Part shown: piece by piece, positions 1-44,944 of the stretch | Position numbering within the stretch: the first letter of the stretch is position 1 | Layout of the letters: each line of letters begins with the position of its first letter | Source: Metaphire vulgaris | Lineage: Eukaryota > Annelida > Clitellata > Crassiclitellata > Megascolecidae | Direction: 5' to 3' | DNA: 64,000 nucleotides | Assembly (NCBI GenBank): GCA_018105865.1 | Contig: CM030837.1 | Coordinates: 4,979,475 to 5,043,474 of the forward strand | Position numbers and translations under genes: made by a program | Notes under the pieces: generated by a model | Databases searched by the model: none | Seen by the model: the letters and a program-made list of their open reading frames with translations, nothing else | Told to the model about the DNA's origin: nothing

Positions 1-62
1 TGTAATTCCTTCGGCCTGTGATCTATATACGGTCGTCGTTTTGATTTCGATTATTTCTGTAG

Positions 63-141
63 ATTTATCCGACGGAACATGGATTTGTGAGCGGATGTTC
101 CTATCCGCCTTCTACGATCGCGTCTTCTCAGCCGAGATCGA
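63..141 (+). CDS. Possible upstream E-protein exon
   Basis: A TTATTTCTGTAG acceptor is followed by an open frame rich in Ser, Pro, Tyr and Gln (IYPTEHGF..., CSYPPSTIASSQPRS) that ends at a good GTGAGA donor. The composition resembles the disordered N-terminal half of E-proteins, but there is no aligned motif. Its phase does not join directly to the 1790 exon, so another exon would be needed. Tentative. Confidence 0.22.
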
Positions 142-1300
142 GTGAGATTGCGATCCGAAATCGTCAGAACCGTTCACACAGCCAGGAACTCAATAATCGT
201 TAATACAGACTTCTATATCGGCTTAACTTTGACGTCGCATTATGCCTATAGAACCCAATTCTGCGCAGAGATAGACCTAGCCCCTTACATGAACGATTCA
301 ACTTTCTTGATTTTATAATATTGCTCAGTTCGTATTATAGTAATAGTATAGAACTTCGATACAGTGCATTCGGGTTTAACGTATAAAATCGGTTCTAACG
401 TAGGTCTACTACAATGTGAACCAGACAGACAGACTATTCCATTTGAAGCGCTATACCATATTTGACGGTATACAGTAGGACATAACGTGCCTCGGGTATA
501 ACGTACTAAATTTTGCACACCCTTTAAGTAGGCTACGTTATAACTAAATTCTACTGCATTTTGTCATAAGAAGTCTTTATGTCTCGAAACTTTGATATTG
601 ACTGCAAAGGCGCAGTGCTGGAGGTCCTTCGAAACTGGGTCCATTTTTTAGAACCTAACCCAACCCGTCAATTCTCCAACCTAACCCAACCTATGCGAGT
701 ATTAGAGTTACTTGACCGGCGGGGAAGTTGACCCTATATAGGCTACCCAAACCACCGTATAATACATTGCAATTTCTTAAACCATGGCTTATTTTCTGAC
801 CCAACGCAGTCCAACCCACCATAAATATGGTAGAGTATGATACAACCCAACCCAACCCATGGGTTAACCCAACCCATGGACACCTCATCATCGCCATCAA
901 ATTTTGAGCGAAGCTTTTGATCAGGACCTCTCCAAAGATCTGTGTCACTGCACGAACATAGAACTTAGGTCATATTAATTAAGCTAAAGAAACGATGTTT
1001 GCTCTTCTGTTGATTTGATTAGTAAACATAGAAACTGTCTTTTTTAAAGCGTTTCACTGGAATTCGATTCGCCAGATAGCAGCGGTTCGTTCCATCTCGC
1101 CAACGCGACACATCGCTGCAGCTCACAACTTACAAGTTAGTTTCAAACCTTCGGCGTTTTTGCTGGCATTTCGAAGTATTTCCGCTAAATTAGGCTATAA
1201 TTATAGCCTACACGACATTGTCTGTTGTCTTGTCTCTTTGGATGTAGGGTTCTGGAACCCAAAAACCATATATCTGGCTACGCCCCGGGACTGAACGTTA
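142..1300. other. Intron or upstream sequence, no gene seen
   Basis: Nothing coding is recognised. About 330-560 contains scrambled Tigger/pogo-like terminal motifs (GAACTTCGATACAG, TATAACGTAC, CGTTATAAC). About 655-880 is enriched in CCTAACCCAACC and AACCCAACCCATGG runs. 1225-1290 has a decayed TCTGGCTACGCCCC MITE end. Confidence 0.5.
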
Positions 1301-1308
1301 TGTGGAAT

Positions 1309-1468
1309 CAGTGTTGGAGTTGCCGGGGGGTTGGAGGGTTGAACCCCCCTCCCCAGCTAACTTTGCAACCCTCTCAAAAATTGCATATCGGGTACACGCA
1401 GTTTCTGTCATTCTTTGAATTTCAGTCCTCAACCCCCCTCCAGTTCAAATTTCACAACTCCAACACTG
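1309..1468. mobile_element. hAT-type MITE with perfect 8-bp TSD
   Basis: A 160-bp element with terminal inverted repeats CAGTGTTGGAGTTG / CAACTCCAACACTG. It is flanked by identical 8-bp duplications, tgtggaat at 1301-1308 and 1469-1476. The 8-bp TSD and CAGTG terminus are typical of hAT elements. No coding capacity. It lies upstream of the 1790 E-protein exon. Confidence 0.88.
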
Positions 1469-1789
1469 TGTGGAATCAATGAAGATGGATTCCTTTTTAG
1501 AATTAGAGATCTTCGAAACTATAATTTCGGATTTTAGGAAAGTTTTCAATGAGTTTATTGGTCCATACTATCACTATAGATAATGATTTGATTTAATTAG
1601 GGTTGATTGTATTAAAGAAAAGGTTTGAAAATTTTGCTTTCTACGCTGGGAAGAAATGCCGATAATTAATTTAGCCTATATGAGGGAGAGTAGATTTTTA
1701 GTCTAACGCAATTCAATGACTTTTACGGCGTGATAGTAATGACTGGAATAGTTACGTATTGGTGATTAGTTACGTAAGGTGAATTTCAG

Positions 1790-9380
<7,591 letters not shown>

Positions 9381-10117
9381 GAAGCTCATTGCAGTAACCT
9401 TGCTTAAACATGAAGTTTTTTTATCCAGCCACATACACGCGGGTCCGAAGAAAAGCTTTCGCGGGCCGTATCCGGCCCGTGGGCCGCATGTTTGACACCC
9501 TGTTCTAAAATGTCATTGTGTTTGGGACGTTACCGCTATGGATGAAACGATTTTAAAAAACGAAATGCATTGGATTTCGAAAAACCTTGAGGATATGTTG
9601 TTAGGCTTTAAACATGCTTCAAAAGTAGCGAAAGCATTTTTAAAAATGCATCTACTGATTTGTTCCTAGACACGAGGCTTTACAGTGGCTCGTGCAGAGT
9701 TCATCACATAATCAGTGATTCAGTGAACACCTTTCTTTATCTCCTGTTGCATTTATTTGTAGGGATCATCGTACCAAATGACCTGACTATGCCCCCCCCC
9801 CAAATGCGTGCAGTAGACCTGTCTAAAGACGCGTCCTACAAAGACGATGGGCGTCCACGGCTCCTCCTTTCTCGGCGGCCGGGGAGCCTGCATGCCACCG
9901 ACTGGCTAGACCGGTCTAAGACGTTCCACGGGACGAGTCGTCGGGTACAAGAATTATAACCCATATCTGGATTCTGTCGATCGTTCGTTACAGTGAGCTT
10001 ATAGTCTCGTCTGGCAATGGCGCTCGGAACGTTCATTAGGACTGCTATTAAAACCGATACTAAAATTGATAAAGAAATCAACATGATTGTGTTTATCGTC
10101 TTACAGAGCCTGTTCCG
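9381..10117. other. E-protein 3' flank, no second gene seen
   Basis: Sequence after the E-protein stop, probably 3' UTR then intergenic. 9445-9510 ends in GGGCCGCATGTTTGACACCCTG, a Charlie-type hAT terminus without a visible partner. 9790-9960 is GC-richer but holds no recognisable protein. I found no AATAAA close to the stop. The first I see is inside the MITE at about 10348. Confidence 0.45.
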
Positions 10118-10480
10118 CAGAGTGAAGTCCGGTGGGCCCAGGGGACCCGCGCCCCCTATTGATTGCCTGGCCTCCTCCACCCTCCCATAGAGGGTGATAT
10201 AAATTGATATTCTTCAGGGGCGTAGCGACGGGGGTATATCGGTATATATACCCCCTAAAAATCAGTCTACCTTAAAGTTTTTAATATTTTATAAAATTTT
10301 TAAAGGCTTTTAAAGATTTATAATCTCCAAATCACATTATACCCCTCAATAAAATTCCTGGCTACACCCTGATACTCTTCATGTATGTTCTGATTTATGA
10401 AAAATAGTTGACCCCCATACTTAGAAGTTGTCACCCCAATGTCCCCTCCCCCACTTGCCGAATCCATGGGCGTCCACATA
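10118..10480. mobile_element. Old CAGTGGCGG-family MITE split by a younger MITE
   Basis: The left half (about 10118-10206: GTGGGCCCAGGGG, CCCCCTATTGATTGCCTGG) and right half (about 10400-10480: TTAGAAGTTGTCACCCCAA, CCACTTGCCGAATCCATGG) are diverged pieces of the 4542-4731 family. They are separated by the CAGGGGCGTAGC element at 10215-10371. Confidence 0.6.
10215..10371. mobile_element. hAT-type MITE (CAGGGGCGTAGC family), nested
   Basis: 157 bp, starting CAGGGGCGTAGCGACGGGGG and ending GGCTACACCCTG. Flanks are atattctt (10207-10214) and atactctt (10372-10379), a 7/8 TSD. Clearly the same family as 6326-6492. It contains AATAAA in the E-protein orientation. Confidence 0.87.
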
Positions 10481-10904
10481 AATTTTTCAAGGGGGGTGTT
10501 GCAAAACAAGGACTTGTGACGAAAGAAATGAAAAATTTCCAAAGGACGCAAAGCAGGGTCATGTGACGAAAGAAACAAGTACCGTACAAGACTGTTGAGA
10601 TCTATTGGACTAATTATAAATTATTTAGAGCCTCAAGTTCACCGGATTCTTATATAAATTCATATTTTAGCTTAGTACTACAGGTCACTTTTTTTTAGTA
10701 ATTTTATGTTTTGTCTCATAACTTCACAATTTTTCCAGTGGGTGCAATTGCACCCTCTCTCCATGGCCATGCAGTGGCCTATATCTCCCTCGCATGTTAC
10801 TCCTGACGTTCGCAAGACATCATCTTTATATGCTTTAATTAATTAAAGGGTGTGCAGCTTTTTGAGTGAAATTTTAATTATTTTCACTATGCTATAATCC
10901 TAAC

Positions 10905-11079
10905 CAGTAGCGTAATTTCACACTTTTCTTGGAGAGGGGCGAGATAATTTTTCCTGGCAAATTTTTTTGGGCCAATTTTTAATATATATTTTTGCACATT
11001 TATTTATTTAATACATTAAACATCATTTCTTCATATCCTTGGAGGAGCACGGCCCCCTGCCCCCCAAATGACGCCCCTG
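10905..11079. mobile_element. hAT-type MITE with perfect TSD
   Basis: 175 bp, ends CAGTAGCGTAATTTCAC and AAATGACGCCCCTG (imperfect inverted repeat). Perfect 8-bp TSD atcctaac at 10897-10904 and 11080-11087. Confidence 0.88.
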
Positions 11080-11087
11080 ATCCTAAC

Positions 11088-13632
11088 GGTACAAATGAAT
11101 TGCATGTAATGCTGAACTTACATAAGATGTGTTAAATGTTTATTCGTGGACTGGATGGCGTTTCAATGTTGAGGTCAAATCTGGAATCCCTATAAAAATG
11201 ACGGTTTGTTAGACCATCACCTTCAGATTCTTCTAATAGCTCAGAGCGCTTTGTATTATTGCATACACTTTCTCTGCCACGGGCCGACGGGGTTATGTAT
11301 GACAGTTCGGAGGGAGGGACTTTGTGAGAAATTATTACAGTTACCTTAAATCCTAAATTACTGCATATTTTTTGGGCATGGAATCCAAGATTTTGGGGGA
11401 AAATTCCCTAATCCAAGATTTTGCAGGGAAAAACTTCTTCCCCTTTTAATTAGGGGCCCCCACCCTATCCCGGGGGCATCTTTGGCCTGTTTCGGGCTGA
11501 TGGCAAAAAAAAAGTCATCATCTCCTTTTGTATGCAACACTGGTGAGTTAAGAAGTGTTAGAAAACTAACCTAACCTCGACTGTTTGCATACGTACTTTA
11601 ATTGAGTGGTAATATCACTGGGCAGGCACGCCGACGACACGGGTTCAATCATCGACTCAGCCTTAATCGCTATATAACATCAAAATGATTATTTTTTGCG
11701 GAAGAGACTGGCCACCGTCCGCCGATGTATATGGATGGCCCTTGAGCCTAGCATATCAGGACTGCAAATGATAATGAGTGGAAAGACAGTGGTCACTGTG
11801 GATCAAAATTGTGTATTGTAAATAAAACAGACTGAACGTCTAACAATTTATTTGAACGTATACAAGATCTCGTCCATAAAAAGCAATTCATCGTCGGCAA
11901 AACGTAAGAACGTTAAGGGCACTTTAAAATACCTGGAATATAAATAAAGATGCATTTTTACACAAACGGCACAAATCACATCACAAGGCACTCTGCAAAT
12001 CACAAATGATAAACATTTATCACTTTGGCACGTTAAAATATTTAACAATAATCAATTATAATTCATTTTAAGTCATAAAATCAATGTATCCGCTGTAATT
12101 GTAAACAAAAAATCCAAGCATCTAATTGGTATCACGAAAGAACATCCAACTAATCACAAAATCAGAGACATGTATCAATTGTACATTATGCTTCTTATAA
12201 GTGAAACTGCCTTTTAACAGTAGGTTGGTTAACATGCACGTACAGCAGCTGCCTGTCAAGACTAAAAGTACCGTAGATGTGAGGCTCAACTTTTTTCCTT
12301 TTATCAAATCCTGTTTTCTTGTGTTCCAGGCTGAAACAATTAAGCCATTAAAAGGGAATTAAGTCATGACAATTAAATTTGCATTCATATAATTATAATT
12401 AATTAGATGTTGTAGCAGGATCGATTTTCCTGTTTATATAAGTACTTGTATAAGAAAAAATAAAGTCACATAATTAATTAGCAGCCGGAAAACATGCACA
12501 TTTTCACTTTGACGCCCCATAGTTTCCCACATTTTCAACTCAAATTTTAAAAAAATTTCCATCCTCTTGAATGGTTGACTGCATGAATTCATATAATCAT
12601 TGTATTCCAGCTTGGTTGAGCCATTGTTTGGCATTGTCACTCAGTTGATGGAGGTCCTCCAACCCCTTCCAATATTCTTAGCAAACAGTTTCCTATTCTG
12701 TTTTTTTGTCGCCTGTAATTTTCCGCATTCGTAGAGTGGATTGTATAACTCCAAGAGACCCCATTTGTGCAGATTTGCTGCACGTAGACCTTGTCTGGTT
12801 CGAAAGTGGTTCATAGATGAGCCAAAAGATGTCGCTACCACTTGTGAAAGCAGTGCATGCACTGGAAAGCATTCTGGGAAACTTTTCCAATCAGTTTCTG
12901 CTTCTCAACTCCATCAGTTGTTCATTCCTCACAGCTGCAGAATTATCTTCCTTGGGACATGCATGTCTAGTTTTACACCGACGAAACCTCTGCTCAAACA
13001 ACTGTGAGGCTTGCTATAAAGTTTATGCCTGCTCCAATCACTAGATGGCCACAGACTATAAACAATGACAATCAAACTATCTTAAAAAGCTATATGTTCG
13101 ATTTGCTGGAAGGTTTGGGTTTAACCCCTTAGGGGTCAAGGAGGACAGTTTTGGGGTTGAATCTTTTCCTCTTTAGTCAGCCACCCATAGAGGTTGAAAA
13201 TGTTGGGGTGAGAATATCCCAGCCCCCAGAGTGACCTTTAAAAAACCATACGGCTGTAAACTCAACTATGCAATACTGGGTGAATCAATTGTCACCTGTA
13301 TGCCGGAGCAGCACGCATGATTTACACATCACAGCCCAATGTGAGACACTACACGATTGCGGCTCTGTCACTTCTGGAGGCCACCTGTTCGATCGCGTGA
13401 AACGAATCCATTTCATTGCCTAGAGACAGAAGCCCACCGTTGCCAGGCGATGAAACCGAATGGCTGCCTTGTGAATTCCCTGTTGAATCTGTCAAAAGCC
13501 GACACAACTGACCACTTATCAAGAGAAAAAATCCGACACTGAAACTACAAAGAATTAAAGTTTAAAAAAATATAGTATCAGCAATATAATGATGTGCAAA
13601 TGCAAACAGGCAGCCGTGTAGTGCAGGATTAG
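11088..13632. other. Intergenic gap between converging genes, unrecognised
   Basis: Between the E-protein 3' end and the JAKMIP-like 3' end. I recognise no gene. 11360-11530 looks like MITE debris (GGGGGCATCTTTGGCCTG; right end CAACACTG). 12640-13540 has a few 60-90-codon open frames on both strands without family motifs, and 13350-13500 is slightly CpG-richer. An unrecognised exon or 3' UTR is possible here. Confidence 0.4.
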
Positions 13633-13828
13633 CAGTGTTTATTCTAGCCACCTTGACATTGGGGGAGTTTGAAATGTTTGGGGGGGACAAGATTTGTCTC
13701 TCCATGCTTTTGGGAGGGGGAAATTCTCATCCCCCAAGCCAACATATACAAATTTTGGGAGAATTTTAAAACTTTGGGGGAGGGAGGGAATTCCCAAAAA
13801 AAAAAAACCAGGCCTAGAATAAACACTG
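13633..13828. mobile_element. MITE, CAGTGTTTATTCTAG ends, 9-bp direct repeats
   Basis: 196 bp with ends CAGTGTTTATTCTAGCC / GGCCTAGAATAAACACTG. It is flanked by caggattag on both sides (13624-13632, 13829-13837), a perfect 9-bp repeat. It is the same family as 41775-41939. Read on the minus strand, its left end supplies AATAAA about 550 bp after the JAKMIP-like stop codon. Confidence 0.85.
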
Positions 13829-14190
13829 CAGGATTAGGCAAAGAATGCACAAGCAGTGCAGTGCTTGATGTGCCCATTAATTTAGACCAGTTCAATGTAA
13901 AGATAACATAAAGACAAAGCATAGATCTGACACTTGTTTAGAATATTGTCCAGAATCTACAGAAGTCCCATCTTCAAGATTTTCGTTAGTATTCGCCAAT
14001 CGTTGAGTATTGACTGGAAGAACATGTCTTCTGTCAACAACTCAACTCTCTTACTGACCCTCTTCAATGACAAAGGATGTTTTTTCGGAGAGGTCAAAAT
14101 GGACCAATTTTTGTCATGCTTTTTCCATTATAATCCCGGGATTATTTGAAAAGGGCCCAACTTCTCTTGAAGCCCCCTGCATGTCAAACT

Positions 14191-38618
<24,428 letters not shown>

Positions 38619-41036
38619 GGCCGTCAACACTTATTTCCTTGTTGACAGTCTTGACTCAGTTTCCATTGTGTGACGATGCTGGCATCGGATTTACATTTCC
38701 GCACAAAATTTTGTCAATATATCTCCAAAAAATGTGGCAGATGTGGGATGGCAGCAATTGCTGATCATAAGGTGACGACAAAAACAAAAACAAAACACTA
38801 TAAGAAAAAATTTATCAAAAAATGAAATCAGTTAAAAAAACACACCTTTTATAAACTTTCAAAAATTGACATATCAGCAGCTGGAATTTCTATCTCATTG
38901 TGTTTTGAAGATTACTGTGATGAAGCTGATGATGAGAGGATAACATTCTGATGTAAACTAACAAAGTGGGTAACTTAACTAATTTAATCAACATATAAAG
39001 CCACTGGCCCACACTTCACAAATTGACAACAAAATGCAAAGAAGACATTTCTAACCAACCATCTAACCCTTCAATATTTCTCTACACCAAACTAAACTCA
39101 ATTGTTTGCAGTTTAAAGTAAAGAGTAGAATGTCTGATCTGTATATTAGCACCTATAATAGTATCTTGATAGCTGCTTATTCTTATGCTAATTAGCGAAC
39201 TGGTCTCAGCAGTCTGCAGACTTTTTTCCAAATAGCCATGCTAACAAGGGTCATAAAGGTAAGCAACATAAATATAGGAAATTCAAATAATAGGGCTCTA
39301 GAAATTCTGATATGGTCAACAGCAAAATAGTTGATACAATTACATAAGAAAAACATGGTGTAGGCCAAAATGCAAAGAAGACATATCATAATGCCTTGTG
39401 GTAGCTAAACAACTCGTGAATAAGCTGGTGCACAGCCCCAAGCTTTCGGGCAGCACTAGGGTTGCCAGATATACAAAGTCGAAATACGGGAGATTGTTTC
39501 CGCGACCAATGCGCTAACTCCACGATCCAGTTCACTGTGAATTATTATGACTAGAGCTATACTACACTACAGTACTATAGAGTACAGACTAGGAAAAAGC
39601 AACAAACAACACTGTTCAATGCACTGCATCATGTGCATGTAGCATGGACTACAGAAATTTTTTCCAGGAAACAAAACACTGTTCAATGCTATGCATCAAT
39701 TTTTCCAAGATGGGGCAAAAATCAATAACACAATGGTCAAGTTAATATTTTAGCAAGGATTTCAAATTTCAATGGGAAATATTGGCATTTTTATTTTCCA
39801 GGAGGGGCAAGTGCCCCCTCTTGCCCCAAAGTGCAGGTGCCCATGGCATGTAGTGAATCAATATTACAAACAAGTTATAATAATATTAGTATTAGTATTA
39901 TTAGGCAGGAGACTGGGGCTGAAATACGGGAGCTTCCGTAAAATACGGGAGATCTGGCAACCCTAGGCAGTACTATAGAAATTTCATTTTACTTTAATTT
40001 TTACTTTTTTACTTTTATTAAAACAGATAAAATGCAAACAGCAACAGCTACAAACAGCCAGTACATCACTGTCTAATGTCATCTCAACAACATTCAGCCA
40101 CTCATAAGATGTTGGAACTTGATTCAAACGCATATGCGAAAGCAAGGACAGCTCCGAAACTGGATAAGAACGTTTTGTTTTGACATACTAAAAATGTAGG
40201 CAAAAGTTCATGCAAACAACCCCAAAAATGGGCACTTTGAAGGTGAATGCACCAGAAAACTTGGACGAATACTGACATCCACTTGTGACTTGGCTTATGC
40301 CCCTTAGATTGCTCTCCCGCCGTTTCGGACTGATTTTCTGGCCTGACCTGGCTCTAAAATCTATTTGGATTTGGTGCGCCATTGACTGATGCCCTGGGCT
40401 TTATGATAATGGCGCTATAGAAGTTGATTGATTGATTGATTGATTGATTGAAGATTGACGTCTTGCATGACAAATAAAATGCACATGACAAGTCAAACTG
40501 CTGCACCTCCCAACAATATCTCCGATCTTAAAATCAATTTTGATTGACAGGATATAGGCCTACAGCCTTTTCTCATCTGCCCTACTGAAACAAGTGTTCC
40601 GTGTAAATTACTTTGATTAACACGACTCCACAAGGCTCCGTTTCTCAATGATTTTAAATAATTAAAAATTACAAAATTGGTAAGAATATAGGTCTACTCA
40701 CCGTACAAAAACGTATGCGATGTATTACAATAGCTCAATGCAGCTCAATCGATGACCCATCCTATACACAAATATTAACTGCACTCACTGAATGATAGAA
40801 TTATTGACTTGTTATTGATCCGTCCTAATTTTTCTATTGGCTCAATCTTATGAGTTATGACATCACTAAATTCAAAAGAAATTGTTAAAACTACAGTATA
40901 TAGCCTAGATTTTAAAGTGGTCATTTGAAGATGAGATACGGTTAACGTGTTGTCGAAAATCCCTTTTAAAAACGTGGTGTGGTTTATTTTGTTCAATTGG
41001 TGCATATATTAGCATCACCTGTTCGATACCTCTATC
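38619..41036. other. 5' flank of the JAKMIP-like gene
   Basis: No coding exon seen. It holds LINE tails and the MITE at 39457-39965. 40409-40452 is a GCGCTATAGAAG core with a TTGATTGA tail. Confidence 0.4.
39457..39965. mobile_element. TAGGGTTGCCAGAT-ended element inside a LINE tail
   Basis: 509 bp with perfect 14-bp inverted ends TAGGGTTGCCAGAT / ATCTGGCAACCCTA. Flanks ggcagcac (39449-39456) and ggcagtac (39966-39973), a 7/8 TSD. The host is a GTGAATAAGCTGGTGCACAG...CACTATAGAAATTTC LINE 3' end (39407-40018), cut just inside its GCACTATA core. Confidence 0.85.
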
Positions 41037-41450
41037 GACCCTAAAGCCATCAGGTGGTCGTCGGCCTACTCCTCTTCCTCCTCCTCCGTCTCCTCCGCCC
41101 CTCTTCCTCCGCCTCTGAGCGCCCTCTCTCTTTGCTGCGATGACGATGCTCCTGTCTCAGCAACCGCTGCCGTTTAACAGTTGAATGCTTGCGCCAGACG
41201 CTGAAGACCGGAAAGTAGTCCATCAACAATACTAATTAACTCTCGTGTATTCATACGTAACCGTAAAACGGCCTTCGTTCCATTTGTCCGGCAGCCCCAT
41301 AGAAATCTATACGAGTAGAACGCTGATATGCGTTTACGGACTTGCCAAAAAGTGAAGCCTCACGCGCGCGATGCATTGTGGGTAAGGCGATGGCAGAAAA
41401 TGTAATCTCGACATTTGCTGTACTGTGGACCGAACCGTGTACCAACCATG
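41037..41450. promoter_or_regulatory. Candidate CpG-richer promoter region
   Basis: A stretch with more CpG than its surroundings (GCGCGCGATGCATTGTGGG, CGTAACCGTAAAACGGCC, pyrimidine-rich CTCCTCCTCCGTCTCC). It is 2.5 kb upstream of the JAKMIP-like ATG and in the divergent intergenic gap. It is a plausible start region for the minus-strand gene with a non-coding first exon. No direct evidence. Confidence 0.3.
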
Positions 41451-41774
41451 GAAATATTTACAAGATAATAGTTTAAAAACTTCAACAGAAAATATGAAAA
41501 ACATTATCATTAATAAATGGAATACTAATAAAAGCAGATAAGAAAAAATATAATCAAAGCAACTATCAACATGTTTTTTGCAAAATCATTATCTGGCTTA
41601 TCCACCATACACTTCAAACCTGGCCGGATACCCTGGATCTTTAATTATTTGGATTTGGTGTGCCATGTGTTGATGCTGCCTTGCATTATGAAGAGGCGCT
41701 ATAAAGTTTTAGATTAGATAACATGAGGAAATGCAGATATACTTGGAAGCTTAACTGCAGAAAATATTCTTTAC

Positions 41775-41939
41775 CAGTGTTTATTCGAGGCCTTCTCGGG
41801 GATTCCCCAAGTTTTAAAATTTCCTCAAATTTTTTTATATGTTGGCTGGGGTTTGGAAATTCCCAAGTGTGACTTTCTAGACTTTGTTTCCCCAAACATT
41901 TCAAAATCCCCAATGTCAAGGTGGCTAGAATAGACACTG
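41775..41939. mobile_element. MITE, CAGTGTTTATT family, copy 2
   Basis: 165 bp, ends CAGTGTTTATTCGAGGCC / GGTGGCTAGAATAGACACTG. Opposite orientation to 13633-13828. Flanks attctttac / attcttgat agree at 6 of 9 and align only as 9-mers, as in copy 1. A solo end of the family (CTAGTTTAAACACTG) is at 42096-42110. Confidence 0.75.
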
Positions 41940-42118
41940 ATTCTTGATGATTTCAACTGAAATCAGGATCACCATCCCCTATCTGATACCGACACCCCAA
42001 GGTTTAATCTCAGCCTTTCCCCGGAAATGTTGGCATACTACGTCAACTAACAGCCCTAGCTGACTTCCTCCGGCCTTGTCAGTTCCCCGAAGTCTAGTTT
42101 AAACACTGCCCCTAATCC

Positions 42119-42531
42119 AGGGATATTTTGACACCTTACTAACACTCCCGCCCCCACAATCTGAAACCGAGACCCCTAATTTTAGCCTGGGATGACTTTT
42201 TAGGCTTTCCCAGCTGGGATATTTCTAGGATCATGAATTTGGGGCGTCGACCAAATTGGAGGGTCTGGAGCTAATTAGTATGCATTTTGTATGCATACCA
42301 TTGTCACATTACCAAATTTTTTGGGGTGGCGACCTGAAATAAGGTGGTGGTGTAAAAATATCCCTGACCAATTTTAGCATGAGATGACCTTTTTGGCTTG
42401 TCAGACTTTCTTGGCAGGACCCCCAATTCCCATTTTAGCCTGGGGTGACATTTTTTTGCTGGTGACTTTTGGCAGAACCCCAAAATATACCAACACCCCA
42501 AAAATGATCATCCTAGAAATAACCCTGACTG
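42119..42531. mobile_element. Nested or duplicated CAGGGATATTT MITE cluster
   Basis: Outer ends CAGGGATATTTTGACACC and GATCATCCTAGAAATAACCCTG resemble 6829-7000. Inside is a second element, GGGATATTTCTAGGATCATG...AAAAATATCCCTG (about 42207-42362), related to 19423-19596. Words around the junction are repeated on both sides (TTTTAGCCTGGGATGAC, GGCTT-CAGACTTT). Confidence 0.65.
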
Positions 42532-44944
42532 AAACATATGTTAGAAATGCAATAGTTGACCAACAATTACAGCCATAAAAAGAACAATGAACAAAATGAA
42601 TATTAACATTAATTGATTTTATTACTGATTAGAAAAAGAGCACAAGTTTATTATTATTAAACCTAACATTTTTTTCCCTTTAAGTTTCTCAGTTAACTTT
42701 TTGACATCCAAAAAATCTTATGTTAACAAATTCATTCACTATCATCCGTATCAAGTTAAGCTGACAGTTTTCCAACATATCGATATTGCAACTGTGGTCG
42801 CCATCATCATGAAATAATTTCAAATTAAGGGTTCGATCAATGACAGCCAGCTGCAATGCAAGATGTGCATTTCGGTGACGCAGGAATCGAGCCATCATAA
42901 CAACCAGACATAAATTTTATGAACGTTCTGTCACTAAACAAACTGTTACTAATGATGTGCTAGGTTAAAGCAGTCCACCGCTATCCTTCGCTGCAATAAT
43001 TGATAATTACAGTTCACTTTCTTAAGTCAAGTAAATTTTTCCTACATGGAATGCAGGTCAATTTATTTAGCAATTTTCGAGCAACATATCCAGCTATGTA
43101 TACTACAATGTTTTGGGTGAACTCTGACAATTGGAGCTTCTCAACAGGCACGGGTAATCATGGTCATTTGGATCAGTTTCAAAAGTCATTCCGCATCGAC
43201 GAGAATTTCTGATGTAGTAACAACAGACTCGCGACTGCAGACTGTTGCTAAACAAGGCATGAATGGAGTAGTGTCCTGGCAAACAGCATTACCGCTTTTT
43301 GATGGCTTAATTTCATGCTTCATTAGTAGTTTTCTGTATGCAGATTGAAACTGCAGAACTGTTGGATTATTATTCCAGCGTCCACGAGATCTGATGACAT
43401 TAAAGCAGAGCTCAATGTGATCTTGACTTAAGCGAATTATTTGATAATTCCAGTTGCAACAAAGTCATTGTATTTCCAATAACACTATTTATTGTAAATC
43501 CAAGAACAGTTGTTTTCCTGGGACTCTGATGTAATGGCCTACCTTGTAATTTCAATCCAGCGAGATATGTCAAAGTTTCCACAAGGAATGGATGCCAAAA
43601 GTGCTAAACCTGATTTAAGAACTGACTTGTATCCATGCACAAATGGATTTCTTGAGTTCAACATGTCAAAGAGTGTATCAACAGTGCGAATGAATGTTAC
43701 TGTTGCTTCTGAATCAGCAAACTCGTTCATTCTCAAATCACTTGACACAAATTCAATTGCCGTTGCAACAGACCGACTTAATGTTTGAGCAGCCAGGCTG
43801 ACCTTCATCTTCTGCTGAAACCAATCGATGTGCGCATTTTTAACTTGTTTGCAGCCCTGAGTCCTTTTTGTCTTGCAGTTCATATAGATCTACTACGTTC
43901 GGATCTGTTTACCGTTCGAGTCACATAAAATTTTCTTCTCTGCTATTGTATTACGCATTAGCTTCAAATGGCTGCATCAAAGATTATGTAAACCTTCCAC
44001 TGTTCCTGTTCTGGATGACAGAAATACGGTCTCATGTTGTCAGCAGTTAATGATGCACCAAGTTTACTTGCCACTGAGAGGTTAGTGGCGGTCCATCACA
44101 CACCACCGATGCAACACGCACGTTCACCATATACAGTTTTTTTTATTGCTTCCACTGCCAAATTGGTTTTTCTGCCGACAAACCATCAGTTAGAAAATAA
44201 CCAATTTGACTGCATTAATTGGGACGATTATGAACATCAGGACTTCAGTTGCAACTGGCAGACTACTGTCGTCAAGTCCTGTTCCCCCTTCAACTCCACT
44301 ATCTCCTTGCCGTCCACTGAACATGTTTTCTGATGGCCATCTCATCGAACATCAAGGAGCAAATTAGCGGTGATGACGGATTCGTGCTATTCTTTAGATG
44401 CTGCAATAAGTGAACATAAAAGTATACCATACAAGTATAACATTGAATTCTTTGAACTTTCTAAGACACATAATGACAGTGTTGATAAACTATAAATGGA
44501 ATGTTTGCATTTAAAGTGATAGTCAGAAATATTTATCTATTTCTTAACATTCAGATTCATTTATTCCTTCAATGTCATACATATTACATACAATAATTTT
44601 TTTATATAATACAGTCAGTTCAAAATTCAATTTAAAGTTAGAAAAGATAAACATGTAGAACTTTATCTTTAACTAGTATGGACATAAAAATTAATACTTG
44701 AATGACAGGAATAAATAAGGCTACTAAAGGGATAGGGAATCCAGAAAGGAAGTAACCAAAAATTGCATTATTATTTGAGGAATAATAACGGCAGACATAG
44801 GTAATGCATAATTATTACAAAATACAGCAGATATAGAAAATGCATAATTTATAAGCAGACAGAGATAATGCATGATTATTAAAACAGAGGTAAATATTTT
44901 AATGCAGACTTATCAATAGTTTCACATTTGAAATTTGGTTATGG

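Noticed and set aside
660..880. Interstitial telomere (CCTAACCCAACC runs)
   Set aside because: Units are irregular and mixed with unrelated sequence. They match neither a clean TTAGGG nor a TTAGG array.
12641..13044. Overlapping 65-88-codon frames on both strands as a gene
   Set aside because: No family motif and no consistent splice structure. Left as unrecognised intergenic sequence.
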